A stretch of DNA of 64,000 bases, taken from positions 55,976,012 to 56,040,011 of the forward strand of contig OY997590.1 in assembly GCA_963921825.1 (NCBI GenBank), given 5' to 3'. Shown here in pieces: positions 54,117-64,000 of the stretch. The position numbers and the translations under genes are program-made. Below the pieces are notes generated by a model that was not told the DNA's origin, ran no database searches, and worked only from the letters and a program-made list of their open reading frames with translations. Each line of letters begins with the position of its first letter. Within the stretch, counting starts at the first letter, position 1. This DNA comes from Erodium maritimum (taxonomy: Eukaryota; Streptophyta; Magnoliopsida; Geraniales; Geraniaceae).

Positions 54117-54299
54117 TGTTAGTCTTAGTGCCCGTAGTTCAATCCTTAATGTTCAAATGTATATATCATCGTTAGCAATAAAATTAAAGCGACTTTATAT
54201 TACTTATGTGTTAGAGTAATATATCGATGTTTGCTCTGATCTATTCCCACCATGCGAATAGAACCATAGATCGAGATAGATCAGACTCGATGGGTCCCT
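54117..54299 (+). repeat. 5' fragment of the long-LTR copia family
   Basis: It begins TGTTAGTCTTAGTGCCCG and follows the family sequence to CGATGGGTCCCT, where it stops at the same base at which the copy at 1811 is interrupted. Confidence 0.88.
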
Positions 54300-54444
54300 T
54301 GTTGGGTCTCGAGGTAGGGTTGGAGATGGACCAACTCGCAGCGGAAAATCAATGAAAACCAAGAGACGATTAAAACCATTAAACAACTAACAAAGAATGG
54401 ATTCACAAGAGAAAAATTCAGCACTAGTTCTTACCAAAACAAGA
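54300..54444 (-). repeat. Inverted fragment of the same copia LTR family
   Basis: On + it begins TGTTGGGTCTCGAGGTAGGG, the reversed 3' end of the LTR, and continues to CCAAAACAAGA, where gypsy element B begins. It may be the end of a second copia-family element inserted in the first, with its remainder beyond the window. Confidence 0.82.
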
Positions 54445-54626
54445 TGTAAAGACCTGTTAATTTAAAATGTCTAAATTGACGGTTTCAAAACGAAGGGAGC
54501 GGAAAGCGGAGCGAAAAATTTAATCGAGTGCAAAAAAAAAAAGAAAAAAAAATAGAGGAAGCTGGACCAGGTCGAACCGGATCGGGCCGAGCAGACCCGT
54601 CCATTCCCTTCGGCCCGCCTCCTCCT

Positions 54627-54697
54627 TCTGGGCCGTGCAATTCAGAACAGTCTGAGGCCCATTTCCGGCCCGCGTATTTAAGACGCATTTAGGGTTC
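54627..54697 (+). promoter_or_regulatory. LTR promoter: GGCCCA boxes, TATA-like box, telo-box
   Basis: TGGGCC (54629), AGGCCCAT (54655), GTATTTAAG (54674) and TTTAGGGTTC (54688). The same block is at about 61722-61792 in the 3' LTR. The arrangement parallels family C at 35741-35834. Confidence 0.62.
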
Positions 54698-56334
54698 AGT
54701 GCGTCAGAACCCTCCTCCCTCGTCGAACTCGCGCAACCCTCTCACCAGATCTCTCCCGACCTCACCCACGCCTCCTTCTCTCTCTTCACGCACCACCACG
54801 TCTCCCTCTCTCATCACCACCACACGGCAGCCACACCTCCCTCCGTCCGATCTCTCCTTCCCTCGACGAGAGATCTTCGACCCTTGTTCCTTCTTCCCCG
54901 TTTTCGTCCAAGCCCGCCGCTCCGGCGAAGAAGCCCCGTGCTTCCTCCCTCTCCTTCACTTCTCAGTTGACCCGGGCCGCCATCGCCGGCGTCATCCCCG
55001 ACCGTCTCCTCTCCCCTCACGGTTGCCGCCGACAGTATCGTCTTCGAGCTTCCTTTGCCCCTCCGCGCCCGAGCGTCCCTGAGTCCCGCCGTCGCCGTGC
55101 ACGACCGAGTCGAGACGGACTCGCCGGCGCGGGCACAGATCCGGGACGGAATAGTTCGTTTTCGTCCGGATCTGAGGCGAATCTCCGCCGTGCTCAACCC
55201 TTACGCCTCTGTCGTCCCTTTCTTCCTCCTACGGTGAGAATCCGATCCTTAGAGCTTTGGTCGGAACCGGCGTCGCCTGTGGTCGGCCGGAGTTCAACCG
55301 AGCTCGCTCTTCTTTCTCTTTTCCGTTACTTTTGATCTGGAAAGTTCTGCTGGAATCTGAAAGTTTTGGTTGAGATTGTTATTAAAACAAAATGAAAAGA
55401 AAACTGAATTTAAAACGAAAATCAGATTTATTCAAAAAGGGTTAAGATCTGTTTTGATCAAAAGAACTGATTTTGGGCGTGTGGAATCGAAGTTGGAAAA
55501 TAAATGTGAAGAAAACAATTTTCAAAAGGAAAGTATAACAAAACCTAATTTAAGTAGAAAGGGGTTTAAAAATCAGATTCGATTTAATTTGGGTTTTGGG
55601 ACTGTTGTAATAAATCTGGAGCTTTGACTAAACATGATGTTTAAACTGAACGGTAATTTGGATCTTGAACGGGATAAAAGCGGAATGCTGAAACGGGTGC
55701 CTCGGGAATCATGCCATGAAACCCTTGCCTTGAGATCTGTGCATTGGAACCGTGCCTTGGAAACGTGCACCGGTTTCGGTGCTCGGGTACTCGAACCCGA
55801 TTCGTCGTAATCCCACTTTTAGCTCGCTCGAGTCAAAAAGAATTCTTTGAACTTAATCTAAATCGTCGTAACCTTTAAATTAAGTTGTGAAACCGGTTTA
55901 AATTGTAACTTTCTGTGTAAAGTAGAGTACGGCTTCGATCGAAGAGAAAACCGGAGTTACACCCAGACGCGGACTTCGCCCTAGAAGACGGCATTGGCCC
56001 GGTCGCCAGCAGCTAGGAGACGCTGCTGTGGTTTCGTCGTGAGGTAGGGAAAAGTAGCCGGATCTCGGCCCTGACTAGGGAAAGTTACCTGTAGAATTGC
56101 ATGTGACACTGGGGTGTCGTGGGTTATTTAGGTTATCGAATATTAGAAAAGCATGTTACGGGAACTTAGTAATTATTGGAAAGGCATGTGACACTTGGTA
56201 GTGTCGTAGGAGCAGAAAACTTAGCGATATTAGGAGTACTGGAGGCATATGACCATGCCCGGAGGTTGATTGTGAAACTGGTAATATTAGAACTGTTGGA
56301 GGCATTTGTTATGCCGGAGGTTGTTGTGTATATT

Positions 56335-56720
56335 TATTGTTGAGTTTTTGGTGGCCTTGAGAGCCCGTGTTATTTATTGTTGAGTTTTGGGTGGCCTTAA
56401 GAGCCCGTGTTATTATTGTTGAGTTTTGGGTGGCCATGAGAGCCCGTGTTGTTATTGTTGAGTTTTGGGTGTCCATGAGAGCCCGTGTACTATTGTTAAG
56501 TCTTCAGTGGCCATGAGCGCCCGGGTTATTATTACTGGTATTTTGGGTGGCCGTGAGTGCCCGTGGGGTTGTTGAGCCCGTGAGTTATGGTTGGTGTGTC
56601 TTGGGAGGCCGTGAGTGCCCGTGGGGTTGTTGAGTCCGTGTTTTTACTGTTGGTGTCTTGGTGGCCTTGAGTGCCTGTGGAGTTGTCACCGGTGTCGTCA
56701 CTGTCTGTTTGAACTTGTTT
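56335..56720 (+). repeat. Tandem array in gypsy LTR B, about 36- to 60-bp units
   Basis: Repeats of GAGTTTTGGGTGGCCTTGAG AGCCCGTG type are followed by GAGTGCCCGTGGGGTTGTTG units. It is related to the arrays of family C at 37596-37998. Confidence 0.85.
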
Positions 56721-56764
56721 GTGATTGTGTTTGTTACTTGATACTGGTGGAGGTTGTGTGGTGT

Positions 56765-56965
56765 AGCTAGCCTCCCGACTGGGATCGGGAGAAGCGGAGA
56801 GGTTGTGGGCTAGCTCCCCGACTGGGATCGGGGGAAGGACGCGTGGGTGTGGCTAACCACCCGACTGGGATCGGGTGAAGCGGAGAGGTTGTGGGTTAGC
56901 CTCCTGACTGGGATCGGGAGAAGTTGCGCGACAGGTCGACCGCCTGGCCCGACTGGGATCGGAAA
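56765..56965 (+). repeat. Tandem array in gypsy LTR B, about 60-bp unit
   Basis: Four to five units carry CGACTGGGATCGGGAGAAG and GCGGAGAGGTTGTGGGCTAG. Each CCCGACTGGGATCGGG can form a short stem. The same array is at 63860 to the window end. Confidence 0.87.
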
Positions 56966-57184
56966 GGGCGAGATACAGAGATTGGTTACTGAGCAGCTGG
57001 TTTGCGATCCTTTGTGATCTTGTTTGGTATTGTGTGGTTGTCTGTCGTGTCTTGGAGGAGGTCGTCAATCGTAGTGTGGGGTCTACATAACGTGTCCGAG
57101 TGTTGAGTCGGTTGAGGAAAGTATCTTTTTGGGTCGTGTGTGTGTCTTTTGAGTCGTTGTTGGTGTCACCGGCTTTGTCTGCTA

Positions 57185-57262
57185 AGTATGTCGTAGTCAG
57201 TCTGTTATCTGTGGTGGTGAGCGAACGCTCACCCCTAGCTGCTTTTCCTACAGGTACCGTTC
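57185..57262 (+). promoter_or_regulatory. Conserved LTR hairpin plus acceptor-like site (family B)
   Basis: GTGAGCGAACGCTCAC, then TAGCTGCTTTTCCTACAGG, about 245 bp before the LTR end. Almost identical to the family C block at 38506-38578. Confidence 0.7.
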
Positions 57263-57508
57263 GCAGTCTGGACTAGGTGAGCTTCTGAAGCTTGAAGAGC
57301 TTGAAGCGGGTTTCTGGGTGTTTTGAGTCTAGTGACGTGTACCTCGTTTTGTCCAAGTGTTGGAACTATATTTTGAGTTATAAATATTATTATTTTGTTG
57401 AACTAAACTGGCTTTTAAAGTGATTTAATGAAAACAGGCTTCAAGTTTCGTAACTTTTTAAACGTTCGCATCCCTAGTTCGGTTCGCTGAAATTGGGGCG
57501 TGACAGCT

Positions 57509-57520
57509 TGGTATCAGAGC
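57509..57520 (+). promoter_or_regulatory. Primer-binding site of gypsy element B
   Basis: TGGTATCAGAGC, three bases after the LTR end. Initiator tRNA-Met type. Confidence 0.9.
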
Positions 57521-58548
57521 ACGAGGTTTCATACCTCGGACTGCACGTCAATTAGGTGGGAGAGTCGAGTCAGTAAAGTCCCGTCGTGCGTTGGGTACGC
57601 AAGTCGGAACTCGTGTGTAGACCCGTTAGGACTTGAGTCATGTTTTTGTTATGTGCTTGTGCAGTACGGGGTTACTGGCACAGTGTTTGTGTGTTGCTGC
57701 GTGAAATGTTTTTAAACTGTCGCGACTCGACTCAGGGGCGCCCCTGTAGTCGAGCGTGACGGTGTTGATGTCAAGTGGGTACAATGTAGTTCGGGGACGC
57801 CTGGACCGGATTGTAACTACCTGATGTCAGGAAGTGAGGTTTTTTAATGAAGCGGAGAAAGTTTTAAAATTGGTTGGCCTAGTGAGCGCGTTTTAAAACT
57901 TGATTGGCCCGGTGGGCGTGTTTGATTTTGATTGGCCCTGGGGGCGGGTTTCGGTGTTGGTTAGCCCGGTGGGCGAGTGTTGTTGTGTTGTTGTTTGGCC
58001 GTGTCGGCTTGTGTTTTGGTTGAGGTTGAATGACTTGATTTGTCTGTGAGTCGTGGCGCGTGTGTGTCGTTCAAGGCAAATTTTTAGGATTAAAACGGGT
58101 TAAGATTCGAGTTGGAACCGAGTTTGGAAAACAGGTATGTGCGAGCGTCACGGATCCTGTCACGGATCCGTGACGGACCAGAGCATTTTGGCGAATTTTT
58201 AGTTTTTTTTTGTCACGGCACCGTGATCCCAACCGTGACGGGGTCTGTCACGGGTCCGTGTCCCCTGTCTTTTACACCGTCTTGATTACGCAGGTTAGTG
58301 TTGTGGTTGCGTGAATTGGTTCGCGTTCGTACAGTTTGAGTGCTGGTTTGGCGTAGTTGTGTCCACAGTTGTGGGTTGTAGGGGCCGAAAGTTCGATGTT
58401 AAGAGATGAGGTCTTGAGTTCGAGACTCATTGATGACCTACGGTGGTAATACAGCGTCTCGGTGTGAGAGTCTCGCCGGGTAGAGGTTAGGTTTGGTGCG
58501 ATGCGGCGCCGTACGAACTAGTTTCCCCTGTGAACGGGTTATTCGAGG
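57521..58548 (+). other. Leader of gypsy element B
   Basis: Noncoding. It includes a series of GGTTGGCCTAGTGAGCG-like phrases (57870-58000) and a cluster of GTCACGG/CCGTGAC palindromes (58148-58262). Confidence 0.6.
58148..58262. repeat. Cluster of GTCACGG ... CCGTGAC palindromes
   Basis: GTCACGGATCCTGTCACGG, ATCCGTGACGG, GTCACGGCACCGTGA, CCGTGACGGG and GTCACGGGTCCGTG lie within about 115 bp, able to form several alternative stems. Confidence 0.75.
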
Positions 58549-59092
58549 TTTTCCCTTGCGTGGACGGGTGGTTGGAGTTTTCCTTCACGTGAGTTGGTTG
58601 TTTGAGGTTCCCTACATGATCGAGTAACTAGGGTATCAAGGGTATGAGCAATAGTGGGTTGCTGAGTTGAAAGTAGGATCCCGTTGAGATTTCTCTACGT
58701 GATCGGGTAATTGGGGTATTGAGGTTGTAAGCAACAGTAGTTTCTGAATTGAGAACATAATCCCCGTTTCGAGGTTTCCCTTACATGAGAGAGTATTTGA
58801 GGTGTTAATGACTTGAGTAGTGTGACGTGTTGGTAGTAGGTTTTGGGGTGGTGCTTTGCCCTGGCTAGATTGGTAATTCTTTGGTGCTTTACTAGTATGC
58901 CATAATCGAACAGGTGTCCGTGGAGGTGAGCATAACGCTCATCCCCTTTACTACTTTTCCCGCAAGGGACGAGTAGCGAACACTGGTTTGGTTGCGGAAA
59001 GTTATAAGTAAATGCGTAGAGGACCGGGTGAGGGTTTGTGCTAGACTTCACCAGAGTAACTAATGGAGTGGTTTTTCGGTCTCTTCTTTGAA
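58549..59092 (+). repeat. Gypsy LTR-like segment occupying the gag position
   Basis: It matches, in opposite orientation, the solo LTR at 1994-4478 (its part around 2480-3000). This includes the second hairpin block (GGTGAGCATAACGCTCAT, then TACTTTTCCCGCAAGG) and GGACGAGTAGCGAA, GTTTGGTT and GGTTTTTCGGTCTC. The match ends directly before the protease. gag is absent. Confidence 0.72.
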
Positions 59093-59690
59093 CGTCATCT
59101 CTGTTGGATACCGGGGCGTCACACTCGTTTGTGTCGTCGAGTTGTGCTGAGAGGTTGGGGCTGAGTTTAGAGCCGTTGAGTCCACCCCTGCATCTGGACA
59201 CGCCGGTTGGTGGTGGTGTGGTATTGACTAAAGTATGTCGTGCCTGCGAAGTCAGAGAAGCGAAATGACACCGGAGGTTCGAGAGAAGGATCAAGAACCC
59301 TGAAGCTGGATCGAGTCCTCAACCCGAGGAGTGTGGTATGTTTGGAGTTGGTACGCACGACGATGGTAGTGGAGCGAGGTTTTAGAGAGACTGCGAGGGT
59401 CCGTGAGGATCGACAGCGACTGAGTTTGTGCGTGTATCCGTGGGAAGGATACTTACGAAATGACAACCTTTGACGTAAACTTGGGAATGGATTGGCTGGC
59501 GATGTACCGAGCAAATATCGACTGCTATAGGCGACGAGTGACAGTGTCAGCAAACAACACGAAGGTGTCGTGTGTGCTGGGTAGTAGTAGCAGGGTTCTC
59601 CTGTCGGCTTGTCCGCAGTAAAGGAAGTATCGGTCGTGCAGAGCTGAGAGTTACCGCAAGAAGCATGCGAGTTTCCCCGAGGTCTTCCTT
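59080..59690 (+). pseudogene. Gypsy aspartic protease, broken
   Basis: The active site is intact: VLDTGASHSFVSSSCAERLG with DTGA at 59107-59118. The frame continues to LHLDTPVGGGVVLTKVCRAC near 59250. The middle is decayed, and the end resumes near 59459 with MTTFDVNLGMDWLAMYRANI and RRRVTVS. This order is the standard retropepsin of Ty3/gypsy polyproteins, which frees Gag and Pol proteins. It begins immediately after the LTR-like segment, with no Gag upstream. Confidence 0.82.
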
Positions 59691-60235
59691 GAGGAATTGA
59701 GCGGGTCGCCACCAGTTCGTGAGGTGGAGTTCGGGATTGACCTGGTGCCGGGAACGGCAGCGATATCGATAGCGCCCTACAGGTTCGCGTCAGTCGAGTT
59801 GACAGAGCTGAAGAGTCAGCTCGAGGAACTTCGGGAGAAGGGGTTTATTCGTCCGAGCACATCGTCGTGGGGAGCGCCAACACTCTTCGTGAAGAAGAAG
59901 AGTGGAGAGCTTCGGATGTGCATGGATTACCGGAAACTGAATCGGGTTACGGTGAATGACCGATGCCCGATGCCAAAAATCGACGACTTGTTCGACCAGT
60001 TGAGAGGGTCGACGTATTTCTCGAAGATCGACCTGCGATCCGGATACTACCAGTGCGAGTCCGAGAGGGGGGCGTCGCAAGGATTGCATTCCGGACATGC
60101 TATGAACATTACGAGTTCTGGGTGATGACTTTGGACTGCCGAACGCACTTGCAGCGTTCAGGGATCTGATGAACAGTATATTCCGGTCGTTCTTAAATCG
60201 GTTTGTGGTGGTGTTTGTAGACGACCAAGATCCGG
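59691..60235 (+). pseudogene. Gypsy reverse transcriptase, partial
   Basis: A clean frame (59697-60066) gives [80 protein letters not shown] and [21 protein letters not shown], where FSKIDL holds the first catalytic Asp. A shift follows near 60055; then [14 protein letters not shown] and, near 60205, VVVFVDDQ, equivalent to the YxDD box. The remaining RT, the connection and the RNase H are missing. The enzyme would copy element RNA in the cytoplasmic particle. Confidence 0.88.
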
Positions 60236-60383
60236 GAGAGAGTTTCCGGCGGTGCTGACGCCGAGGGCTGGGATCGTTGTGCTAATTGGGAGTTTTGGTA
60301 TCGCGGAGGTTTGTACATATTGCGTGACAGCGGAGGCGACGAGCTGCGAGAGTCGCAGCATTTGCGTCTAACAGTGCACGTGA

Positions 60384-60706
60384 ATGACACTAAGAGGAGC
60401 GCGACATCTGGTGGCATGTTTAGTGGAGCGGTATGCGGAGAGCGGTCGCGGAGTTGTATCGCGATGTCTCACTCGTCGGCAGCTGAGAGCCGAACAACAG
60501 CGTCCCGCTGGATTATTGCAGCCACTGCGGGTTGCACAGTGGAAATGGGGGCACGTCACGATGGATTTCGTGAGCGGTTAGCCGAGTTCGTCTACAACAA
60601 CAGCTTTCAGGCTAGTATCAAGATGGCACCGTTCGGAGCGTTGTATGGTAGGCCGTGTCGGTCGCCCGTGTGCAAAGAGGAAGTGAGGAATAAGAGTCAG
60701 GAGAGG
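60384..60706 (+). pseudogene. Gypsy integrase, two fused pieces
   Basis: The first frame has [20 protein letters not shown] and [13 protein letters not shown], the end of the zinc-binding region and start of the catalytic core. At about 60581 it passes without the rest of the core into [20 protein letters not shown] and [11 protein letters not shown], which lies at the end of the core. About 100 residues with two catalytic acids are therefore missing. Integrase would insert the cDNA; this piece cannot. Confidence 0.85.
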
Positions 60707-60709
60707 TGA

Positions 60710-61524
60710 CCGAGCATGATGAGATCAGAGTGGCGCAGCGGAAGCGTGGTGAGCCCATAACCCACAGTCATCGTCTTGTTCTGTTGGTTGTGCACTTGTG
60801 TATGGAAGAAGTGGGAGTACCTCACGAGGTATCCGGAAACAAATCACCGAGTACGACTACCACAATGCTTTCAGGCCAGTAACACTATGGCACCGCACGA
60901 AGCATTGGATGGTAGGTCGGGCTTTTGCCCAAGCAGGGCACACTTGAGGTTTAATAGTAACCAGTGTGGTCCCGAGTTGCTCGAGAAGCAGCTGAAGAGT
61001 CGCGTGACCGTGGACGATTAAGAATCGCGCAGAGTTGACTCGGGAGCGCAAGGATGAGGTACGCGCAAGGTATCCAAGACGGTCGGAACCTGAGAGTTTG
61101 GTATTGGTAGTGTTTCAGTTCGTGGTATTGTGGGTGGTTCGACTTGTAATGTGGCTCTTTAACGGTGTGGGTTTGAGTTGCGGTACGTGAGTTCTTTGGT
61201 TCTGTTGGGTGCGCGATACTTGGTTAAGTGAAGGGACTAGTCGAGGAGAAGTGACGGTGGGCTGGATTCGTTTCAAGTGCGAGTTGAGAAAATTTCTTTT
61301 CATGTGTGACACCTATACCGGCGGATGGTTACGATTTAGAGTATCGCGACCAAGTTGCGTGTGTTGGTGTGACGCCTCTGCAGACAAAGGATTTTGGTAT
61401 CGACTAACGGACTTAAGTGTTGTCCGTGTGCTGAAGGGGCAGTAGACTGTGAGTTTTAATCGGACGTTCCCTGAGATAGGGTCAAGTGAACACGTTCGTT
61501 TTAAATTTCGGGGACGAAATTCCT
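60710..61524 (+). other. Post-integrase region of gypsy element B
   Basis: Noncoding, decayed. It shares phrases with the same position of element A (44470-45420), such as GCCCATAACCCACAG, CCTCACGAGGTATCCGGAAA and TTTTAATCGGACGTTCCCTG. Confidence 0.65.
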
Positions 61525-61538
61525 TTAAGGGGGGTAGA
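61525..61538 (+). promoter_or_regulatory. Polypurine tract of gypsy element B
   Basis: TTTAAGGGGGGTAGA directly precedes the 3' LTR start. Confidence 0.8.
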
Positions 61539-61539
61539 C

Positions 61540-64000
61540 TGTAAAGACCTGTTAATTTAAAATGTCTAAATTGACGGTTTCAAAACGAAGGGAGCGGAAA
61601 GCGGAGCGAAAAATTTAATCGAGTGCAACAAAAAAAGAAAAAAAAGGTAGATGAAGCTGGACCAGGTCGAACCGGATCGGGCCGAGCAGACCCGTCCATT
61701 CCCTTCGGCCCGCCTCCTCCTTCTGGGCCGTGCAACTCAGAACAGTCTGAGGCCCATTTCCGGCCCGCGTATTTAAGACGCGTTTAGGGTTCAGTGCGTC
61801 AGAACCCTCCTCCCTCGTCGAACTCGCGCAGCCCTCTCACCAGATCTCTCCCGACCTCACCCACGCCTCCTTCTCTCTCTTCGCGCACCACCACGCCTCC
61901 CTCTCTCATCACCACCACACGGCAGCCACACCTCCCTCCGTCCGATCTCTCCTTCCCTCGACGAGAGATCTCCGACCCTTGTTCCTTCTTCCCCGTTTCC
62001 GTCCAAGCCCGCCGCTCCTGCGAAGAAACCCCGTGCTTCATCCCTCTCCTTCACTTCTCAGTTGACCCGGGCCGCCATCGTCGGCGTCATCCCCGACCGT
62101 CTCCTCTCCCCTCACGGCTGCCGCCGCCAGTATCGTCTTCGAGCTTCCTTTGCCCCTCCACGCCCGAGCGTCCCTGAGTCCCGCCGTCGCTGTGCACGGC
62201 CGAGCCGAGACGGACTCGCCGGCGCGGGCACAGATCCGGGACGGAACAGTCCGTTTTCGTCCGGATTTGAGGCGAATCTCCGTCGTGCTCAACCCTTACG
62301 CCTCCGTCGTCCCTTTCTTCCTCCTACGGTGAGAATCCGATCCGTAGAGCTTCGGTCGGCAACGGCGTCGCCGGTGGTCGGCCGGAGTTCAACCGAGATC
62401 GCTCTTCTTTCTCTTTTCCGTTACTTTTGATCTGGAGAGTTCTGCTGGAACCTGAAAGTTTTGGTTGAGATTGTTATTAAAAGAAAATGAAAAGAAAACT
62501 GAATTTAAAACAAAAATCAGATTTATTCAAAAAGGTTAAGATCTGTTTTGATCAAAAGAACTGATTTTGGGCGTGTGGAATCGAAGTTGGAAAATAAATG
62601 TGAAAAGAAAACAATTTTCAAAAGGAAAGTATAACAAAACCTAATTTAAATAGAAAGGGGTTTAAAAATCAGATTCGATTTAATTTGGGTTTTGGGACTG
62701 TTGTCATAAATCTGGAGCTTTGACTAAACATGACGTTTAAACTGAACGGTAATTTGGATCTTGAACGGGATAAAAGCGGAACGCTGAAACGGGTGCCTCG
62801 GGAATCATTCCACGAAACCCTTGCCTCGAGATCTGTGCATTGGAACCGTGCCTTGGAAACGTGCACCGATTTCGGTGCTCGAGTACTCGAACCCGATTCG
62901 TCGTAATCCCACTTTTAGCTCGCTCGAGTCAAAAAGAATTCTTTGAACTTAATCTAAATCGTCGTAACCTTTAAATTAAGTTGCGAAACCGGTTTTAATT
63001 GTAACTTTCTGTGTAAAGTAGAGTACGGCTTCGATCGAAGAGAAAACCGGAGTTACACCCAGACGCGGACTTCGCCCTAGAAGACGGCGTTGGCCCGGTC
63101 GCCAGCAGCTAGGAGACGCTGATGTGGTTTCATCGTGAGGTAGGGAAAAGTAGCCGGATCTCGGCCCTGACTAGGGAAAGTTACCTATAGAATTGCATGT
63201 GACACTGGGGTGTCGTGGGTTATTTAGGTTATCGAATATTAGAAAAGCATGTTACGGGAACTTAGTAATTATTGGAAAGGCATGTGACACTTGGTAGTGT
63301 CGTAGGAGCAGAAAACTTAGCGATATTAGGAGTACTGGAGGCATATGACCATGCCCGGAGATTGATTGTGAAACTGGTAATATTAGAACTGTTGGAGGCA
63401 TTGGTTATGTCGGAGGTTGTTGTGTATATTTATTGTTGAGTTTTGGGTGGCCTTGAGAGCCCGTGTTATTTATTGTTGAGGTTTGGGTGGCCTTGAGAGC
63501 CCGTGTTATTATTGTTGAGTTTTGGGTGGCCATGAGAGCCCGTGTTGTTATTGTTGAGTTTTGGGTGGCCATGAGAGCCTGTGTACTATTGTTGAGTCTT
63601 GGGTGGCCATGAGCGCCCGGGTTATTAATACTGGTATTTTGGGTGGCCGTGAGTGCCCGTGGGGTTGTTGAGCCCGTGAGTTATGGTTGGTGTGTCTTGG
63701 GAGGCCGTGAGTGCCCGTGGGGTTGTTGAGTCCTTGTTTTTACTGTTGGTGTCTTGGTGGCCTTGAGTGCCTGTGGAGTTGTCACCGGTGTCGTCACTGT
63801 CTGTTTGAACTTGTTTGTGATTGTGTTTGGTTACTTGATACTGGTGGAGGTTGTGTGGTGTAGCTAGCCTCCCGACTGGGATCGGGAGAAGCGGAGAGGT
63901 TGTGGGCTAGCTCCCCGACTGGGATCGGGGGAAGGACGCGTGGGTGTGGCTAACCACCCAACTGGGATCGGGTGAAGCGGAGAGGTTGTGGGTTAGCCTC
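61540..64000 (+). repeat. 3' LTR of gypsy element B, first 2461 bp
   Basis: Matches 54445-56900 almost throughout, including the promoter block (61722-61792), the GC-rich leader with donor-like CTACGGTGAG (62327), and the arrays from 63425. It continues beyond the window. Confidence 0.93.

Larger units (their letters stand above)
54445..57505 (+). repeat. 5' LTR of gypsy element B (3061 bp)
   Basis: TGTAAAGACCTG to GGGGCGTGACA. It contains a promoter-like block, a GC-rich leader ending in a donor-like CTACGGTGAGAATCC (55228), tandem arrays at 56335-56960 and the hairpin/acceptor-like block at 57185-57262. Confidence 0.93.
54445..64000 (+). mobile_element. Ty3/gypsy element B, mosaic and defective, 3' LTR cut by window end
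   Basis: 5' LTR 54445-57505, PBS 57509-57520, interior 57521-61524, PPT 61525-61538, 3' LTR from 61540. The left flank is CAAGA (54440-54444); the right copy should follow the 3' LTR outside the window. The LTRs look very similar by eye. The interior lacks gag and has an LTR-like segment in its place, followed by protease, partial RT, and two separate integrase pieces. Confidence 0.88.

Noticed and set aside
54699-55335. Open frames of 122-127 aa (Pro/Ser/Arg-rich) in gypsy LTR B, repeated at 61794-62430
   Set aside because: They lie in the GC-rich leader of the LTR and are alike because the two LTRs are copies. Several overlapping frames are open at once, as expected from low stop density in GC-rich sequence.
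57509-57520. tRNA-like sequences at PBS positions
   Set aside because: Only 12-17 bases complementary to a tRNA 3' end; no cloverleaf could be formed. No tRNA gene was found.

Overview
This window is plant nuclear DNA and consists almost entirely of transposable elements. I could defend no intact host gene, rRNA, tRNA or CRISPR array. The element types (plant L1-type LINEs with a C-terminal RNase H, Ty1/copia and Ty3/gypsy elements primed by initiator-tRNA-Met-like sites, a LARD-type element, PIF/Harbinger, MULE-like MITEs) point to a flowering plant, probably a eudicot. The nesting suggests a pericentromeric or other gene-poor heterochromatic block. Species cannot be read from the sequence.

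Layout. 1-7757: a + strand LINE is split by a copia-family solo LTR (1811-5995), which is itself split by a gypsy-type solo LTR (1994-4478, perfect TCCCT duplication). 8471-12290: a second, minus-strand LINE with endonuclease, RT and zinc-binding parts. 12299-12789: a TIR element with internal tandem repeats. 13480-15149: an RRM-encoding retroposon with a poly(A) tail and a 16-bp target duplication. 15610-17428: a deleted copia element with 137-bp LTRs, abutting a PIF/Harbinger element (17434-19416). 20128-24240: a deleted copia element with 1.69-kb LTRs; solo LTRs of the same family recur across the window. About 25.9-48.6 kb: a four-deep nest. A minus-strand copia gag remnant was split by a gypsy element (26175-48046). 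A copia-type solo LTR (27383-29069) sits in the 5' LTR of that gypsy element, and a LARD-type element (31980-43289) sits in its gag. The LARD in turn carries an RRM retroposon (32847-34392) in one LTR and a gypsy-type solo LTR (35636-38820) in its interior. 50662-54444: a third RRM retroposon (50674-52907) inserted into the end of a MITE, a second long-TIR MITE, and fragments of the copia LTR. 54445 to window end: a gypsy element whose 3' LTR runs off the edge and whose interior is a mosaic of LTR-like sequence, protease, partial RT and partial integrase.

No gene pathway operates here; the relations are those of parasite and host DNA. Nearly all elements are deletion derivatives that must have moved with enzymes supplied from elsewhere. 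The most unusual component is the family of three retroposons that encode only an RRM protein, carry poly(A) tails and L1-style target duplications, and have no reverse transcriptase. They look like a plant counterpart of ORF1-only 'half-LINEs'. Other notable signals are a hairpin/acceptor-like block shared by different gypsy LTR families, LTR promoters built like plant housekeeping promoters, and two different elements inserted at exactly the same base of one copia LTR family.
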